Source of the DNA: Candidatus Acidiferrum typicum
GTDB taxonomy: Bacteria > Acidobacteriota > Terriglobia > Acidiferrales > UBA7541
DNA length: 59,486 nt
Reading direction: 5' to 3'
Assembly (NCBI GenBank): GCA_025463055.1
Contig: JAOAPV010000054.1
Coordinates: 1 to 59,486, forward strand
How positions within the stretch are numbered: the stretch's first letter is position 1; each line of letters begins with the position of its first letter. This document shows, one piece after another, positions 43,661 to 53,262 of the stretch. Made by a program: the position numbers and the translations under genes. Below the pieces are notes generated by a model. That model worked only from the letters and a program-made list of their open reading frames with translations. It ran no database searches and was not told where the DNA came from.

Positions 43661-45113
43661 CACGGGACGCAAAATCATTGAGGCGCCCATTCTCCAGGGT
43701 CAGCTCATTTGATCGGTAAGGCTGGCTGCGTTTCGCAATTTCCTTGGCGCTTTTCTCCAATACTTTAGGCGGCTCCGGCACCGCTGGCCAGTTCAGTTCC
43801 TTGTTGAGCCTCAGAAACAGAGCGCGGTCACCGCCTTCGAGCGTCACGCAGTCAGTTTCAAAGCAGCGCAAGAACACGCCGCCATCCGGAGTGTCGAACG
43901 AGAAGAAGTCCGGCTTGCGAAAGAGATTGCTGCGCGTGTCGTACTTTTTCTCGAGCGCTTCGGAATATTGCCCGAGGAAACGCTCTGCTTGCTCTTGAGT
44001 GACTAATCGTTCGCGGGTAATCAGCAAAAGGTGCTTGGTCTGCTTTTGCTCGTAAACGGCGTAGCGATCACCGTCCCAGGCGGCCGATAGAGGCTTGGCT
44101 CGCGGCTCGCCGATAAATTGCTTCAGCACTTCTTTCCAGCCGAATTCGCCCATTACGTTTTCTTCCAGCTTGATCCAATCAGCGCCCAACGCTTTTTCCA
44201 TCGAAGGCAGCGCGACAGCCGCCGGAACTTTTCCGGACGTATACAGAGCCGGATGCAGGATCTGTTGCGTGGAAACCGGCGGCTTGGTGAAAATCCGAGA
44301 CAAGCCCTCCCAACCGGTGGGCTTGAGGATGGCGGCGGAAAAGGTGAGGCCGTCCAGATAGGGAAAAATCAGCGCGTCCTTTAGAAAGGGCGGCGCCTTC
44401 TTCAACAAGGGCGTGTCTGCCATATCGCCAATCAGCATGGCCGGGTCTATATCCGGCAAATCTTGCAGAGAGCGCCCGCTACCCTGGAGCAGATATTCCA
44501 CCATCGCCACCATGGCGCTGCCTTCAAGGACCGACTCGCGCGCGAGTTCGCCATCGTCATTGGGGCGAGCAGCCTTGGCCCACGCCTCAATTTGGAAGTG
44601 CTGGTCCTCAAGGGCATGGGTCAGCTCGTGGGCCATAACCATGCGCTGGTCGTCGACGGGAATCCAGTCCGCGACATAAAACTCGTGCGCTTTCGGGTCG
44701 TAGAGGCCGGCGATCTGTTCGGTGAGCAGATCTATCATGAAGGAATCGAGGTCGAACCCTTTGGGAAGCAAGCCGAAGGCTTCGGCGCTTCTAGCACCCG
44801 CATAACGTTCGGCAGCGTCCTTGTCGTCGTTCATTTCCTGAATAATGTGGGCGTGAATCTCTTGCCGGGAGCGCAGGCTTTTCTTGAGCGGCGCGCGGAG
44901 AGGCAGGCCGGTGATTTGACTCATCTGCGCGAGCACCTCATCGGCAGCGAGGGCAAAATCAGCAGCATTGGCTTTAGCCGCGGGGCTCGGCGCGTTTGCA
45001 GGAGCAGTGGTTTGCTGCGCGAAGACGTACGATGCAAAGCTCGCAGCGAAACCGAGAATTATGACAATCAGGATCGCGACGGAGCGACGATAGCGCAAGA
45101 CCGGAGAGGACAT
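43599..45113 (-). CDS. Zincin-like membrane or secreted protein with HExxH
   Basis: About 504 residues from the ATG at 45113. A hydrophobic stretch (about 12-32) acts as signal or anchor. The HExxH motif is AHELTHALEDQHF near residue 165, followed by an E in LEGSAMVAMVEY that could be the third ligand. Metallopeptidase activity is plausible; the family is not named. Its 3' end overlaps that of the phosphatase gene by 62 bases, tail to tail. Confidence 0.72.
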   Translation of the reverse strand: MSSPVLRYRRSVAILIVIILGFAASFASYVFAQQTTAPANAPSPAAKANAADFALAADEVLAQMSQITGLPLRAPLKKSLRSRQEIHAHIIQEMNDDKDAAERYAGARSAEAFGLLPKGFDLDSFMIDLLTEQIAGLYDPKAHEFYVADWIPVDDQRMVMAHELTHALEDQHFQIEAWAKAARPNDDGELARESVLEGSAMVAMVEYLLQGSGRSLQDLPDIDPAMLIGDMADTPLLKKAPPFLKDALIFPYLDGLTFSAAILKPTGWEGLSRIFTKPPVSTQQILHPALYTSGKVPAAVALPSMEKALGADWIKLEENVMGEFGWKEVLKQFIGEPRAKPLSAAWDGDRYAVYEQKQTKHLLLITRERLVTQEQAERFLGQYSEALEKKYDTRSNLFRKPDFFSFDTPDGGVFLRCFETDCVTLEGGDRALFLRLNKELNWPAVPEPPKVLEKSAKEIAKRSQPYRSNELTLENGRLNDFASRVTPPVEGQEGSGRPLALSHR

Positions 45114-45340
45114 AACATTTGCAGAATAGCAGATTCCCTGTTTGCCCGCCGCTGAGCACTGGTTGCGAATCAATCCGCTAAGTTCGTGAAATCTTGGTTC
45201 AAACAGATCAGCGGCGAGGCGAAAGTCCCTCGAATCCCCTCCAATGTATGCTAAAGAACAGTTGCAAGAAACGCACAGTTTTTCTCAGATAAATTAGTTC
45301 CGAATAATTAACATCATGGTAAGTTACGTTGCACTACCCA

Positions 45341-46141
45341 ATGAATCCTGGATTTCGTCTCCGCCAGAGCCGCGAACGTCTCGGCTTGACCTACCGGGAT
45401 GTCGAGCGGGCCAGCCTCGCCCTGGCCCGTGTACACACACGACCGCAATTCACCGTACACATCAGCCGCCTGGCCGAGATTGAAAATGGAGGAGTCGTAC
45501 CGAGCGTTCACAAACTTTATGCGCTTGCCGTGGTTTATCACTTGAATCCGCTGGAAATTCTGGGATGGTACGACGTACCACTCGACCGATTCCTCGGCGA
45601 TGCGATTTCTTTCACCGCTCCGCAAACGCACCTCGTGGCATCTCCCGGTTTTTCAGGTGCCGAGAAACTCGCAACGCAGTTTTCGCCGGAGTGCACGGAG
45701 TTCTTGGCTCGCTGCGCTGCGGAATCCGCAAGCCTCGAAAACATCCTGAACAGCGAAAACGGGCACCGTCATTGCTACGGCTGCATCGGATTGCGCGACC
45801 GGCGCATGGAACCCATTCTGCGGCCGGGCAGCGTGGTTCTTGTCGATGTGTCTGTGCGGCGCTTGCAGGAAAACGAATGGTCGAATGAATATGACCGGCC
45901 CATGTATTTCGTTGAATTACATGACGGTTATCGCTGCGGATGGTTTCAGCAGGAAGGGGCGCGCCTGGCCATGCAGCCTCATCCACTCTCGCGATGCATG
46001 CCGGAATCCTGGAAAACTCCGGACGATGCGGAAATCGTGGGTCGCGTAGTGGGCGTGGTTACCCGACTGCCCGTTCCGTTGAAGGCTCCTTCTCGAGAAT
46101 CTCCAGAATTGCACGGACATTCGAGCAAAAGAGCTCTTTAA
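45341..46141 (+). CDS. XRE-type regulator with S24/LexA-like C-terminal domain
   Basis: 266 residues from the ATG at 45341. The N-terminal helix-turn-helix (about 5-70) is of the Cro/C1 type (LRQSRERLGLTYRDVERA). The C-terminal half (about 145-220) resembles the beta-rich S24 peptidase fold (RMEPILRPGSVVLVD), but the catalytic Ser/Lys pair is not evident, so it probably acts as a dimerisation or signal domain. Unlike phage repressors there is no phage context. Its end overlaps the convergent next gene by 83 bases. Confidence 0.78.
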   Translation: MNPGFRLRQSRERLGLTYRDVERASLALARVHTRPQFTVHISRLAEIENGGVVPSVHKLYALAVVYHLNPLEILGWYDVPLDRFLGDAISFTAPQTHLVASPGFSGAEKLATQFSPECTEFLARCAAESASLENILNSENGHRHCYGCIGLRDRRMEPILRPGSVVLVDVSVRRLQENEWSNEYDRPMYFVELHDGYRCGWFQQEGARLAMQPHPLSRCMPESWKTPDDAEIVGRVVGVVTRLPVPLKAPSRESPELHGHSSKRAL

Positions 46142-46508
46142 GGTATTCCGGCGACTCGGCCGGCAGTAGCGCCCGGTAGGATTCGAGCCTCCGCCACTGC
46201 ATCGCGGCATTGCGCGAGCCATTCGGCAGGCTGCGGAAGTGTGCGCGCAAGTCTTCCTCCTGAGCCGGCAAAGGCATCTCTAGAATCCGCTCAAAAACCT
46301 CCTGATGGCATAGCTCAAGAGCTTGACGGACGGCCGCCTGAGGGTAGACAGCGGCCAAGCCGGCATGCTCATACACGTTGGTAGAAATATCGCGCAAGGA
46401 AGCTAAATATGTAAGCCGGGAAAAAGGGCAGGAGATTCTTGCCAGCGTGGACAACGTCAGATCGTGGATGATTCGCCGGTTCTGCTGAAGCTGTGTCAGT
46501 GTATCCAT
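46059..46508 (-). CDS. Hypothetical helical protein, 149 aa
   Basis: 149 residues, predominantly alpha-helical, no signal or membrane segment. I do not recognise a family. It overlaps the XRE gene tail by 83 bases in the convergent direction; the frame is intact and has a normal start, so it is likely real rather than a shadow. Confidence 0.5.
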   Translation of the reverse strand: MDTLTQLQQNRRIIHDLTLSTLARISCPFSRLTYLASLRDISTNVYEHAGLAAVYPQAAVRQALELCHQEVFERILEMPLPAQEEDLRAHFRSLPNGSRNAAMQWRRLESYRALLPAESPEYLKELFCSNVRAILEILEKEPSTERAVG

Positions 46509-46598
46509 CTGTTTTCCTGTTCTGAAAACAGAACGATTTGCAGCGAGTAACCCGATTTGCGCCGTTTTCTTGCAAGGTGGCCCTCAGGAGGGTCACCT

Positions 46599-46874
46599 AT
46601 GAAGAAAATCGGTGTGGTGTTCGGAAGTTTCATGGCTGCAGTAATCGTTATTCCTGTAGCTGGCTCAGGTAACTATAGTCCAAGTAATCCTGCTGTCGAG
46701 CGGAATTTTGCACGCGCATTTATTGCCGACGGCAGTCCGCGACCACCAGTGCCCCCGCCTCCGCTCGTCGCGGATGGCAGTCCCAGGCCGCCAGTTCCAC
46801 CAGCTACGTTCGATGGCAGTCCCGCCCACCGGTCCCTCCTGGCCTGTTCGCGTAAGCGCGGGTTCAGAAAATAG
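46599..46874 (+). pseudogene. Small secreted Pro-rich repeat protein, frameshifted at 3' end
   Basis: The ATG at 46599 has AGGAGGG upstream and starts a signal peptide (MKKIGVVFGSFMAAVIVIPVAG). Two copies of a GSPRPPVPP repeat follow. The third repeat starts DGSP but then leaves the pattern: after the CCC at 46821-46823 the frame reads AHRSLL, whereas the frame shifted by one base gives RPPVPPGLFA and a TAA at 46853. A one-base deletion in the C-run explains this; as it stands the product ends at 46874 with an unrelated tail. It may be a true decay or a sequencing error. Confidence 0.6.
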
Positions 46875-47047
46875 TTAGCCGGGACGGGTTTGGCTACCCG
46901 CAAATCGCCACCGCAGCTCAAGCCCGTCCTCATCATTAGCAATCTCTAAGATTTGCGCCGACGACGCTCTAGTACGTGCCGCCCATTGGTAACGGGCTAG
47001 CCGCACTATGTACTATCTTTTTACGTCTATGCTACGATTCGCCTACA

Positions 47048-47836
47048 ATGAACGACTTGGGACTGTTCACCCAATCGGTCTGGGCGGTTACTGCCGTCGT
47101 CCAGGCTCTGCTCCTCTGTCTTCTCCTGGCTCGCAAAAATGTTAGCAGCTATCCGGCTTTTAGCGCCTACATCTTTATGACGCTCGCGCAGAGCGGTCTG
47201 TTGTTCATGGCCATCAAGGGATGGGGATTTTCCTCCACGGTCGCCTGGCGTGTTGGATGGGCTACACAGTGCGTTGTCCTCGGGGCGAGGGCGTTTGCCG
47301 TCGCTGAACTTTGCCGGCACGTTTTGGGGCGTTTCCTGGGAGTCTGGACCTCGGCACGCTGGATATTGCTTGGTTCCGGTACAGCCGTGCTCCTCTATGC
47401 GTTAATCGCGGCGAGCCATCAATGGCGCCTTGTGCTGAACACCGCGGAACTCGGACTGGAATTAGCAACCGCCGCGGTCATCGTCATGCTGCTCCTCTTC
47501 GCCCGCTATTACGATGTCGCCGTCGACCCACAGCTCCGTTTGCTGGCGCTTGGCCTTTGTCTGTATTCGTGCGCCTCGGCGCTGAACGACGCGGTTCTGG
47601 AGCGTTGGCTCGACAGGTATGTGACCCTTTGGAACGTGTTTGGTATGGCCGCCTTCCTTGCGTGCCTGCTTCTATGGAGTTGGGCGTTTCGCAAGCCTGC
47701 TCCGCAAACGGTTGCAGCTCCTCTGTTCTCGAGTGGTTCCGTTTACCTGAATATCATCCCGGAAATGAATTCCCGATTGCGCTCGCTCAATGAGCAACTG
47801 ATTGAATTCTGGCGCCCGGAGGCGCCGCGCACGTGA
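47048..47836 (+). CDS. Multi-pass membrane protein, unknown
   Basis: 262 residues from the ATG at 47048, with about seven hydrophobic helices covering residues 5-225 and a short soluble C-terminus. The family is not recognised. Its stop overlaps the GTG of the next gene by four bases, so the two are coupled and may form one membrane unit. Not seen with any enzyme motif. Confidence 0.65.
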   Translation: MNDLGLFTQSVWAVTAVVQALLLCLLLARKNVSSYPAFSAYIFMTLAQSGLLFMAIKGWGFSSTVAWRVGWATQCVVLGARAFAVAELCRHVLGRFLGVWTSARWILLGSGTAVLLYALIAASHQWRLVLNTAELGLELATAAVIVMLLLFARYYDVAVDPQLRLLALGLCLYSCASALNDAVLERWLDRYVTLWNVFGMAAFLACLLLWSWAFRKPAPQTVAAPLFSSGSVYLNIIPEMNSRLRSLNEQLIEFWRPEAPRT

Positions 47837-48408
47837 GCGTATTATTTATTCTTGCTGGGGTAATTACGCTGCTGGTGCTGCTTTTCTGGGCGCTTCGCGG
47901 CCCGCGGCGAGACAATGAAGCTGGCGCGCCCGGACTGGAATCCAGTGAGGACCCGTCACGCCAGCACGCAACCTATTTCGGCGTGATTCGCCAAGCCATG
48001 TCACAGGAAGATTTTGAATTTCTTGCGGCCCGCGGCCCGGGGCGTTTGGTTCGTCGCGCTCACAAAGAGCGCCAGAGGATTGCCATGCTCTACCTTGCGA
48101 ATTTGCGTGCTGATTTCCAGAGGTTGCTGCGTCTGGCCGCAGTGATTGCCGTGCTCTCGCCGGAAATTGCTGCCTCACACGAATTCGAGCGCTTGCGGCT
48201 CACCATTCGCTTTTTCTGGCGATATCAGACGGTCCTCTTCGGACTTTATGCAGGTCTTCTGTTGCTTCCGCAACTCGGCGGGTTGAGCCAGATGGTAAGC
48301 GAGCTTGCGTTTCGCATGGAGTCGGCGATGAAAGAGCTTGGCGAGCGTGCCGCCGTTGCCGCGGAGCTGGCATCAACCTTGAATCGGCGCGGGCTGGACG
48401 CCACCTAG
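47833..48408 (+). CDS. Membrane protein, unknown, coupled to the preceding gene
   Basis: 191 residues starting with GTG (overlap GTGA). One N-terminal transmembrane helix (about 3-22), then a helical soluble part with many charged residues and a second hydrophobic stretch near 133-148. No family recognised. Its end overlaps the large kinase gene's end by 36 bases in the convergent direction. Confidence 0.6.
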   Translation: MSVLFILAGVITLLVLLFWALRGPRRDNEAGAPGLESSEDPSRQHATYFGVIRQAMSQEDFEFLAARGPGRLVRRAHKERQRIAMLYLANLRADFQRLLRLAAVIAVLSPEIAASHEFERLRLTIRFFWRYQTVLFGLYAGLLLLPQLGGLSQMVSELAFRMESAMKELGERAAVAAELASTLNRRGLDAT

Positions 48409-51400
48409 AGCGCGCTGACCCAAAGCCGTTTCGACCGCGCTGAGTAAATCCGCAGCTTGGAAGGGTTTTTGCAGCACGGTCAGGCCATTCCCTGCGTGAC
48501 TCTCTCCGGCGGGCCCAGCTGAGGCTCTCATCCAAATTATTCGCGTTGCCAACGCCGGTCTGTTCGCCGCCAGCCAACTTTGCAAGCTCTCCCCTCCGAC
48601 ACCCGCCGGCACTTCGGCGTCAGCCACCACCGCGTCAAATTCCTGCTCAGCCAGCAGCCGCTGCGCTTCCGGCAGGCTTGCGGCAGCTCGCACACCATGA
48701 TTCCCGTCCCGCAGGATCGCTTCCACCGCTTCCAGCACGGAAATATCCTGGTCGATAAGGAGGATTCGCCCTCCGCCAGCAGAGATTCCGGTTTCCGGAA
48801 TTGCGTCGTCCGGAGCAGTGGCTCGCTGGTACGGCAACTCGATCGTGAAACACGCGCCGGACGGCTGCACATTGCTCACGCGGATAGAGCCGCCATGCTC
48901 ACTGACGATTCCGTAACAGATGCTCAAGCCTAGTCCGGTGCCTTTGCCTACGGGCTTAGTGGTGTAGAAAGGGTCGAACACGCGTGATGCATCCTTCACG
49001 CCTGGACCGCTATCCTTGAATTCCACAATCAGGCGGTCGTCTTTCGCCTTCGTGGTGACCCAGAGGTCACCATCGCTGGACTGTTCCAACATTGCATCGA
49101 CCGCATTATTCACGAGGTTCAGGAATACTTGCTGAAGCTGGTGAGGGTCCGCGGCGGTCATAGGCAGATCCGAGGCGAGGTCGTAATGAACGCGAATGTT
49201 GCTCAGGCGGAGGTCATAGTCGCGCAGCGCCAGCGTGTCCTCCAGTATCTGGTTGAGCTGCACCGCAACGCGCTCCGGCTTGTGCTGGCGAGCAAAGCTC
49301 AGCAGATTTTGCACAATTCGATGCGTACGTTGTGCCTGCTTATATAGCTTGTCCGAATATTCCATGCCCTGCGGCGGCATTTGACCGCTCGATAGCAGCA
49401 GTTGGCTGTATCCCAGGATGGCGGTCAACGGATTGTTCAGCTCGTGCGCTACACCCGAAATCAGTTGGCCTACGGCCGCCATTTTTTCACTGTGCAGAAG
49501 TTGTTCCTGTGTACGCCGCAGATTTTCGTACGCTTGCCTCGTCTCCTCGTATAAAGCGGAGCGATCGATCGCGTTCGAGATTTGGCTGCCAACCGCGATC
49601 AGCAAATTGATGTCCGCCGGCGAGAACTCTCTGGGAGTGCGGCTCCCCACCACCAGTCCGCCAAGCACACGGTCCTTCGACCACAGAATCACCACGAAGA
49701 CAGAATGCAGCCCTTCTTTGCGCTGCGCTTCTCTCAAGACCATCGGGATCGGCAGGCCTTGCGCCGATAGGAACGTGGCACGGACGGCCTTGATGTGTTG
49801 CAGCAATTCCGGCTGCAGAGTGACCGGCGGAACATGCCGCCCCTCCTCCGAGCGATGGCCAACCGCGGCGATGCGCCGTAGTTTGATCCCGCCTTCATCC
49901 AACAGGTAAAGCGACGACGCGTCCAGGCTAAAAAGCTCGGTCATGTGCCGCAGCGTGCGGTGAATCGAGGCGGTAAGGTCCAGCGACTCCGTAAGCGTCT
50001 GACCGATGGAGTTCAGCACCATCAATTCGCGATTCCGGCGCCGGATCTCCTGCTCGGCTCGCTTACGGTCGGTTATGTCCAGCAGAAATCCTTGCAAGGC
50101 GGTCAGATTGCCTGCAGCGTCTCGGATAGCGATAGAAGATTCCAACATCGCGCGAACTTCCCCATCTTTGCGGCGAATTTCATATTCAAAATCCGCTACG
50201 GCCCCGTGATCTTGCAGAAGTTTCTTCAGCCGCTCCCGTTCCGCCGGGTTCACGAACATCGACGGTATTTCGGCGTTCAGCAACTCCTCGCGCTGTTCAA
50301 ATCCCAGAATGCGCATCAACGCATCGTTAAAATCCAGGAATCGCCCCTGGGGATTGGAAATGAAAACTCCCTCTTGAACGTTCGATACCAAGGTCCGATA
50401 TTTCTCTTCTGCGCGCTTGCGTTCGGAAATATCTTTCAGCGCGTGCACAGTGCCAAGCTGGCGGCCGGAAGGATCCGTGAACGTTGAATTCGACGCCAGG
50501 AAATACCCCGTCAGCCAAGGATCCGGGTCGTCTCCTTCCCCGGCGACACCTTCGCAATAAGGACAACTCTTGTAGTTCGTCCCCTTACGCGGCAACAGGT
50601 CGGTAACCATGCGTCCTACTAAAGCCGTGGCGTCGCGTCCGAGTAGATTCCCGAGCCGTTGGTTGGTGCGCAAAATCCGAAATTCCGGATCGTGAACGAA
50701 AATGGGATCGCCAATCGAATCAAATGTGTAAGCCCATTGCTGCTGAACCGTGGCCACCTGTTCAAACAGCCGCACGTTCTGCAGTGTTAAACCCAGAAGA
50801 TTGGCAATGTTGACCAGATAACTGATCTCGTCACGCTGAAAGCGAACATTCTGAAATGACCCCACGGAAATAATCCCGACTGGTCCGGCTTTTCCAGGAA
50901 GCGCCAGAGAAATGCTCTCGCTCACGCCGCTTTCTTCCATCCGGCTGCGCTCTCTAGCGTCCACGCCTTCATCTAAGCGCACAAACAAACAATCCTTCTG
51001 CAGAACGCGCTGAACCCATGGCTCGGACACCGCCACACGTTCGTGCTTTTGCAGATACGTTTGCTGGAAACCGACCGAAGCTCGCGCGACCAACTGCGCC
51101 GCACTCCCTTCCCCTTCCAGCAATCGAACGATTCCATGCGTTGCGCCCAGGCTCTCCACCAGATGACCGAGCACTTGCTCAAGGACTTCGCGTTTGGAAA
51201 GAGTCTGTGTGCTGGCCGCTGTGAGCAGCGAAAGCCGCCTCATTTTGTCGTTTAATTCGTCGCTACGAGCTCGCGCGCTCTCCAGCACCAGAACCGCCAT
51301 CGCAATACCGAGCGAAACATTCAACAAATGATCGAAAGCAAGCCGCAGCAAAAACAATGGATGCGATAGCCACTCAAAACGATCGATACCGTGCAGACCG

Positions 51401-51900
51401 CTCACCAACAACGCTCCGGCAAGGAATCGCCCTCCGTGCCCTTTGTGTTTAGCCCTTGCCCGCCACAAGAGCCATCCCGCCCACAAGCAGATGCCAGACT
51501 CCAGCGCCGCTGTTTCCCAATGGATTTTGCCAAAGTATGGCGCGGGCGTACTGCGCTCGACGTAGTAGACCCCGGCCAGAAGCGCCGTTATCACCGGCAG
51601 CACCGGCCAACTTCGTCTAGCGGTGCTACCCAGAGTCAGTTGCATCGCTGTAGAAAGAAACAGAAGCAAAGCCATTACTTGCGTCGCGAGAATGACCAGG
51701 CGCAGCTCCGGGCTCTCCCGCAAGATCAGCGCGACTTCGAAAACGGCCGAAAGCGTCAGGCCAATCCACCCCACGAGCCATAAACGAAAATAGCCGTCCG
51801 GATGGTCTCGCCGAAGCAGTAGAAACAACACTAGCAGGACGATGAGCGCCGTCACTTCAAAAAAGGCGATGGCGAGCGGGCCCTGATTAACGAACAACAA
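48373..51900 (-). CDS. Large hybrid histidine kinase (TM, GAF, PAS, GAF, HisKA, HATPase, REC)
   Basis: About 1175 residues from the TTG at 51900, which has GGAGG eight bases upstream. A longer frame reaches 52173 but runs across the divergent HD-GYP gene and codes for Ser-rich non-native sequence. Order: six to seven transmembrane helices (about 10-205), GAF (about 230-375), PAS with CPYC (about 400-500), PAS (about 510-630), GAF (about 650-800), HisKA with H819 in AHELNNP, HATPase (about 920-1035) with GTGLGLSI, and a C-terminal receiver (about 1050-1160) with D1094. It is a hybrid kinase; the partner is probably the divergent HD-GYP regulator. Confidence 0.88.
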   Translation of the reverse strand: MLFVNQGPLAIAFFEVTALIVLLVLFLLLRRDHPDGYFRLWLVGWIGLTLSAVFEVALILRESPELRLVILATQVMALLLFLSTAMQLTLGSTARRSWPVLPVITALLAGVYYVERSTPAPYFGKIHWETAALESGICLWAGWLLWRARAKHKGHGGRFLAGALLVSGLHGIDRFEWLSHPLFLLRLAFDHLLNVSLGIAMAVLVLESARARSDELNDKMRRLSLLTAASTQTLSKREVLEQVLGHLVESLGATHGIVRLLEGEGSAAQLVARASVGFQQTYLQKHERVAVSEPWVQRVLQKDCLFVRLDEGVDARERSRMEESGVSESISLALPGKAGPVGIISVGSFQNVRFQRDEISYLVNIANLLGLTLQNVRLFEQVATVQQQWAYTFDSIGDPIFVHDPEFRILRTNQRLGNLLGRDATALVGRMVTDLLPRKGTNYKSCPYCEGVAGEGDDPDPWLTGYFLASNSTFTDPSGRQLGTVHALKDISERKRAEEKYRTLVSNVQEGVFISNPQGRFLDFNDALMRILGFEQREELLNAEIPSMFVNPAERERLKKLLQDHGAVADFEYEIRRKDGEVRAMLESSIAIRDAAGNLTALQGFLLDITDRKRAEQEIRRRNRELMVLNSIGQTLTESLDLTASIHRTLRHMTELFSLDASSLYLLDEGGIKLRRIAAVGHRSEEGRHVPPVTLQPELLQHIKAVRATFLSAQGLPIPMVLREAQRKEGLHSVFVVILWSKDRVLGGLVVGSRTPREFSPADINLLIAVGSQISNAIDRSALYEETRQAYENLRRTQEQLLHSEKMAAVGQLISGVAHELNNPLTAILGYSQLLLSSGQMPPQGMEYSDKLYKQAQRTHRIVQNLLSFARQHKPERVAVQLNQILEDTLALRDYDLRLSNIRVHYDLASDLPMTAADPHQLQQVFLNLVNNAVDAMLEQSSDGDLWVTTKAKDDRLIVEFKDSGPGVKDASRVFDPFYTTKPVGKGTGLGLSICYGIVSEHGGSIRVSNVQPSGACFTIELPYQRATAPDDAIPETGISAGGGRILLIDQDISVLEAVEAILRDGNHGVRAAASLPEAQRLLAEQEFDAVVADAEVPAGVGGESLQSWLAANRPALATRIIWMRASAGPAGESHAGNGLTVLQKPFQAADLLSAVETALGQRALGGVQPAPIQG

Positions 51901-52052
51901 TTGTGCCGCCTCCGGCTGAAACGATTGGCGATTTCGAGACACACGGGTGCAGGCTCGAACGAAAGGGCCCTGAACCGTGGGGTACTTACCTTTGAAGCTA
52001 CATGCTGTTTCCTGAATGGGCAATGGCCCCCACTTGCCCGTGTGCTGTCCCT

Positions 52053-52058
52053 TATAAT
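52053..52058 (+). promoter_or_regulatory. Putative -10 box of the HD-GYP gene
   Basis: TATAAT lies 38 bases before the GTG at 52097. Upstream TTGCCC (52034-52039) is only 13 bases away, so the -35 assignment is weak. A GGGAG sits closer to the start and may serve as ribosome binding site. Confidence 0.35.
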
Positions 52059-52096
52059 GGCTTCTGGGTCGAATCAGCGCCGGGAGCCAACCAAAC

Positions 52097-53176
52097 GTGG
52101 AAGTCGAAAACATACTCGTCGTCGACGACGAGGAAGCCATCCGCGAAGTCGTTTCCACCATGCTCGAATCCAAAGGCTACCGTTGCACCGCCGTTAGCAA
52201 CGGCCGCGCCGCCCAGGATCAGGTCAAACGCACAACTCCCGACCTCGTGCTGAGTGACATGATCATGCCGGAAATGGACGGCATCAAGCTCCTGGAATGG
52301 CTTCGCCAATACGACCCGGAAGTTCCGGTAATCATGGTCACCGCAATTCACGACATCTCCACGGCATTGGAGGCCATCCGCCGCGGAGCCTACGACTACA
52401 TTTTGAAACCGTTTGAGAAGGATCAGCTTTTTCTCGGGGTTGGGCGCGCCTTGCAGCATCGCCGCCTGATCATGGAGAACCGAACGTACCAGCGAAATCT
52501 CGAACAGTTAGTGGAAGAGCGCACCGCTCAACTCACCGGGGCCATCGCACAGCTTGAGCAGTCCTACGACGACACGCTGGAAGCGCTAGGCAGCGCGCTG
52601 GACTTGAAAGACGCCGAGACGGAAGGCCACTGCCAACGTGTGACCGCCTTCTGCATCTCCATCGCAAAAGCCATGCCGGTTCCAGACGCATACCTTGCGG
52701 TGCTCGCGCGCGCGGCCTTCCTTCACGATATCGGCAAAATGGCCATCCCAGACGGTATCCTGCGCAAGCCGGGTCCACTCACCGAAGACGAAAAGCAGAT
52801 CATGCGCAAGCACTGCGAAATCGGCTACAATATGCTCATTCGGATCCCGTTCCTCCGCGATGCCGCCGAAATCGTGCTGGCCCACCAGGAGTTTTTTGAC
52901 GGTTCCGGCTACCCTCGCGGTTTGAAAAACGACGACATCCCGCTCGGCGCGCGCATCTTTACCATCGCCGATTCGCTCGATGCCATGATTAGCGACCGGC
53001 CTTATCGCAAAGCCTTGCCGCTCTCGCACGCCAGGGGAGAAATCAAGCGCTGCTCGGGCACCCAGTTCGATCCCAAAGTGGTCGACGTCTTCATGTCCAT
53101 CCCCGAGGAGCACTGGCTCGAACTGCGCGAAAACTTAGGCTCGCCGTTCCGCTTGGCGCATTTAAAGAATTTGTAA
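52097..53176 (+). CDS. HD-GYP response regulator (c-di-GMP phosphodiesterase)
   Basis: 359 residues. Receiver domain (about 1-120) with D54 and K104, a short coiled-coil linker (about 125-160) and an HD-GYP domain (about 160-345). The HD pair is H210-D211 (FLHDIGK), and the GYP motif is DGSGYP (268-273). Such proteins hydrolyse c-di-GMP in response to phosphorylation. It is divergent from the hybrid histidine kinase, its probable input. The start is GTG. Confidence 0.92.
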   Translation: MEVENILVVDDEEAIREVVSTMLESKGYRCTAVSNGRAAQDQVKRTTPDLVLSDMIMPEMDGIKLLEWLRQYDPEVPVIMVTAIHDISTALEAIRRGAYDYILKPFEKDQLFLGVGRALQHRRLIMENRTYQRNLEQLVEERTAQLTGAIAQLEQSYDDTLEALGSALDLKDAETEGHCQRVTAFCISIAKAMPVPDAYLAVLARAAFLHDIGKMAIPDGILRKPGPLTEDEKQIMRKHCEIGYNMLIRIPFLRDAAEIVLAHQEFFDGSGYPRGLKNDDIPLGARIFTIADSLDAMISDRPYRKALPLSHARGEIKRCSGTQFDPKVVDVFMSIPEEHWLELRENLGSPFRLAHLKNL

Positions 53177-53262
53177 ATTCTGCTGTCCGTGCGTTTATGC
53201 AGGCTACGTAAAACCGCTTCGAGCGTATACTGGCGGCTCACTGGATCTTGCGGGAGGCAACT

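Noticed and set aside
45341-46141. Phage repressor
   Set aside because: XRE plus S24-like domain is also found in chromosomal regulators; no phage genes nearby and no clear Ser/Lys dyad.
51901-52173. N-terminal extension of the hybrid kinase
   Set aside because: It runs through the divergent promoter and into the HD-GYP gene and codes for Ser-rich, non-conserved residues; TTG at 51900 has a good ribosome binding site.
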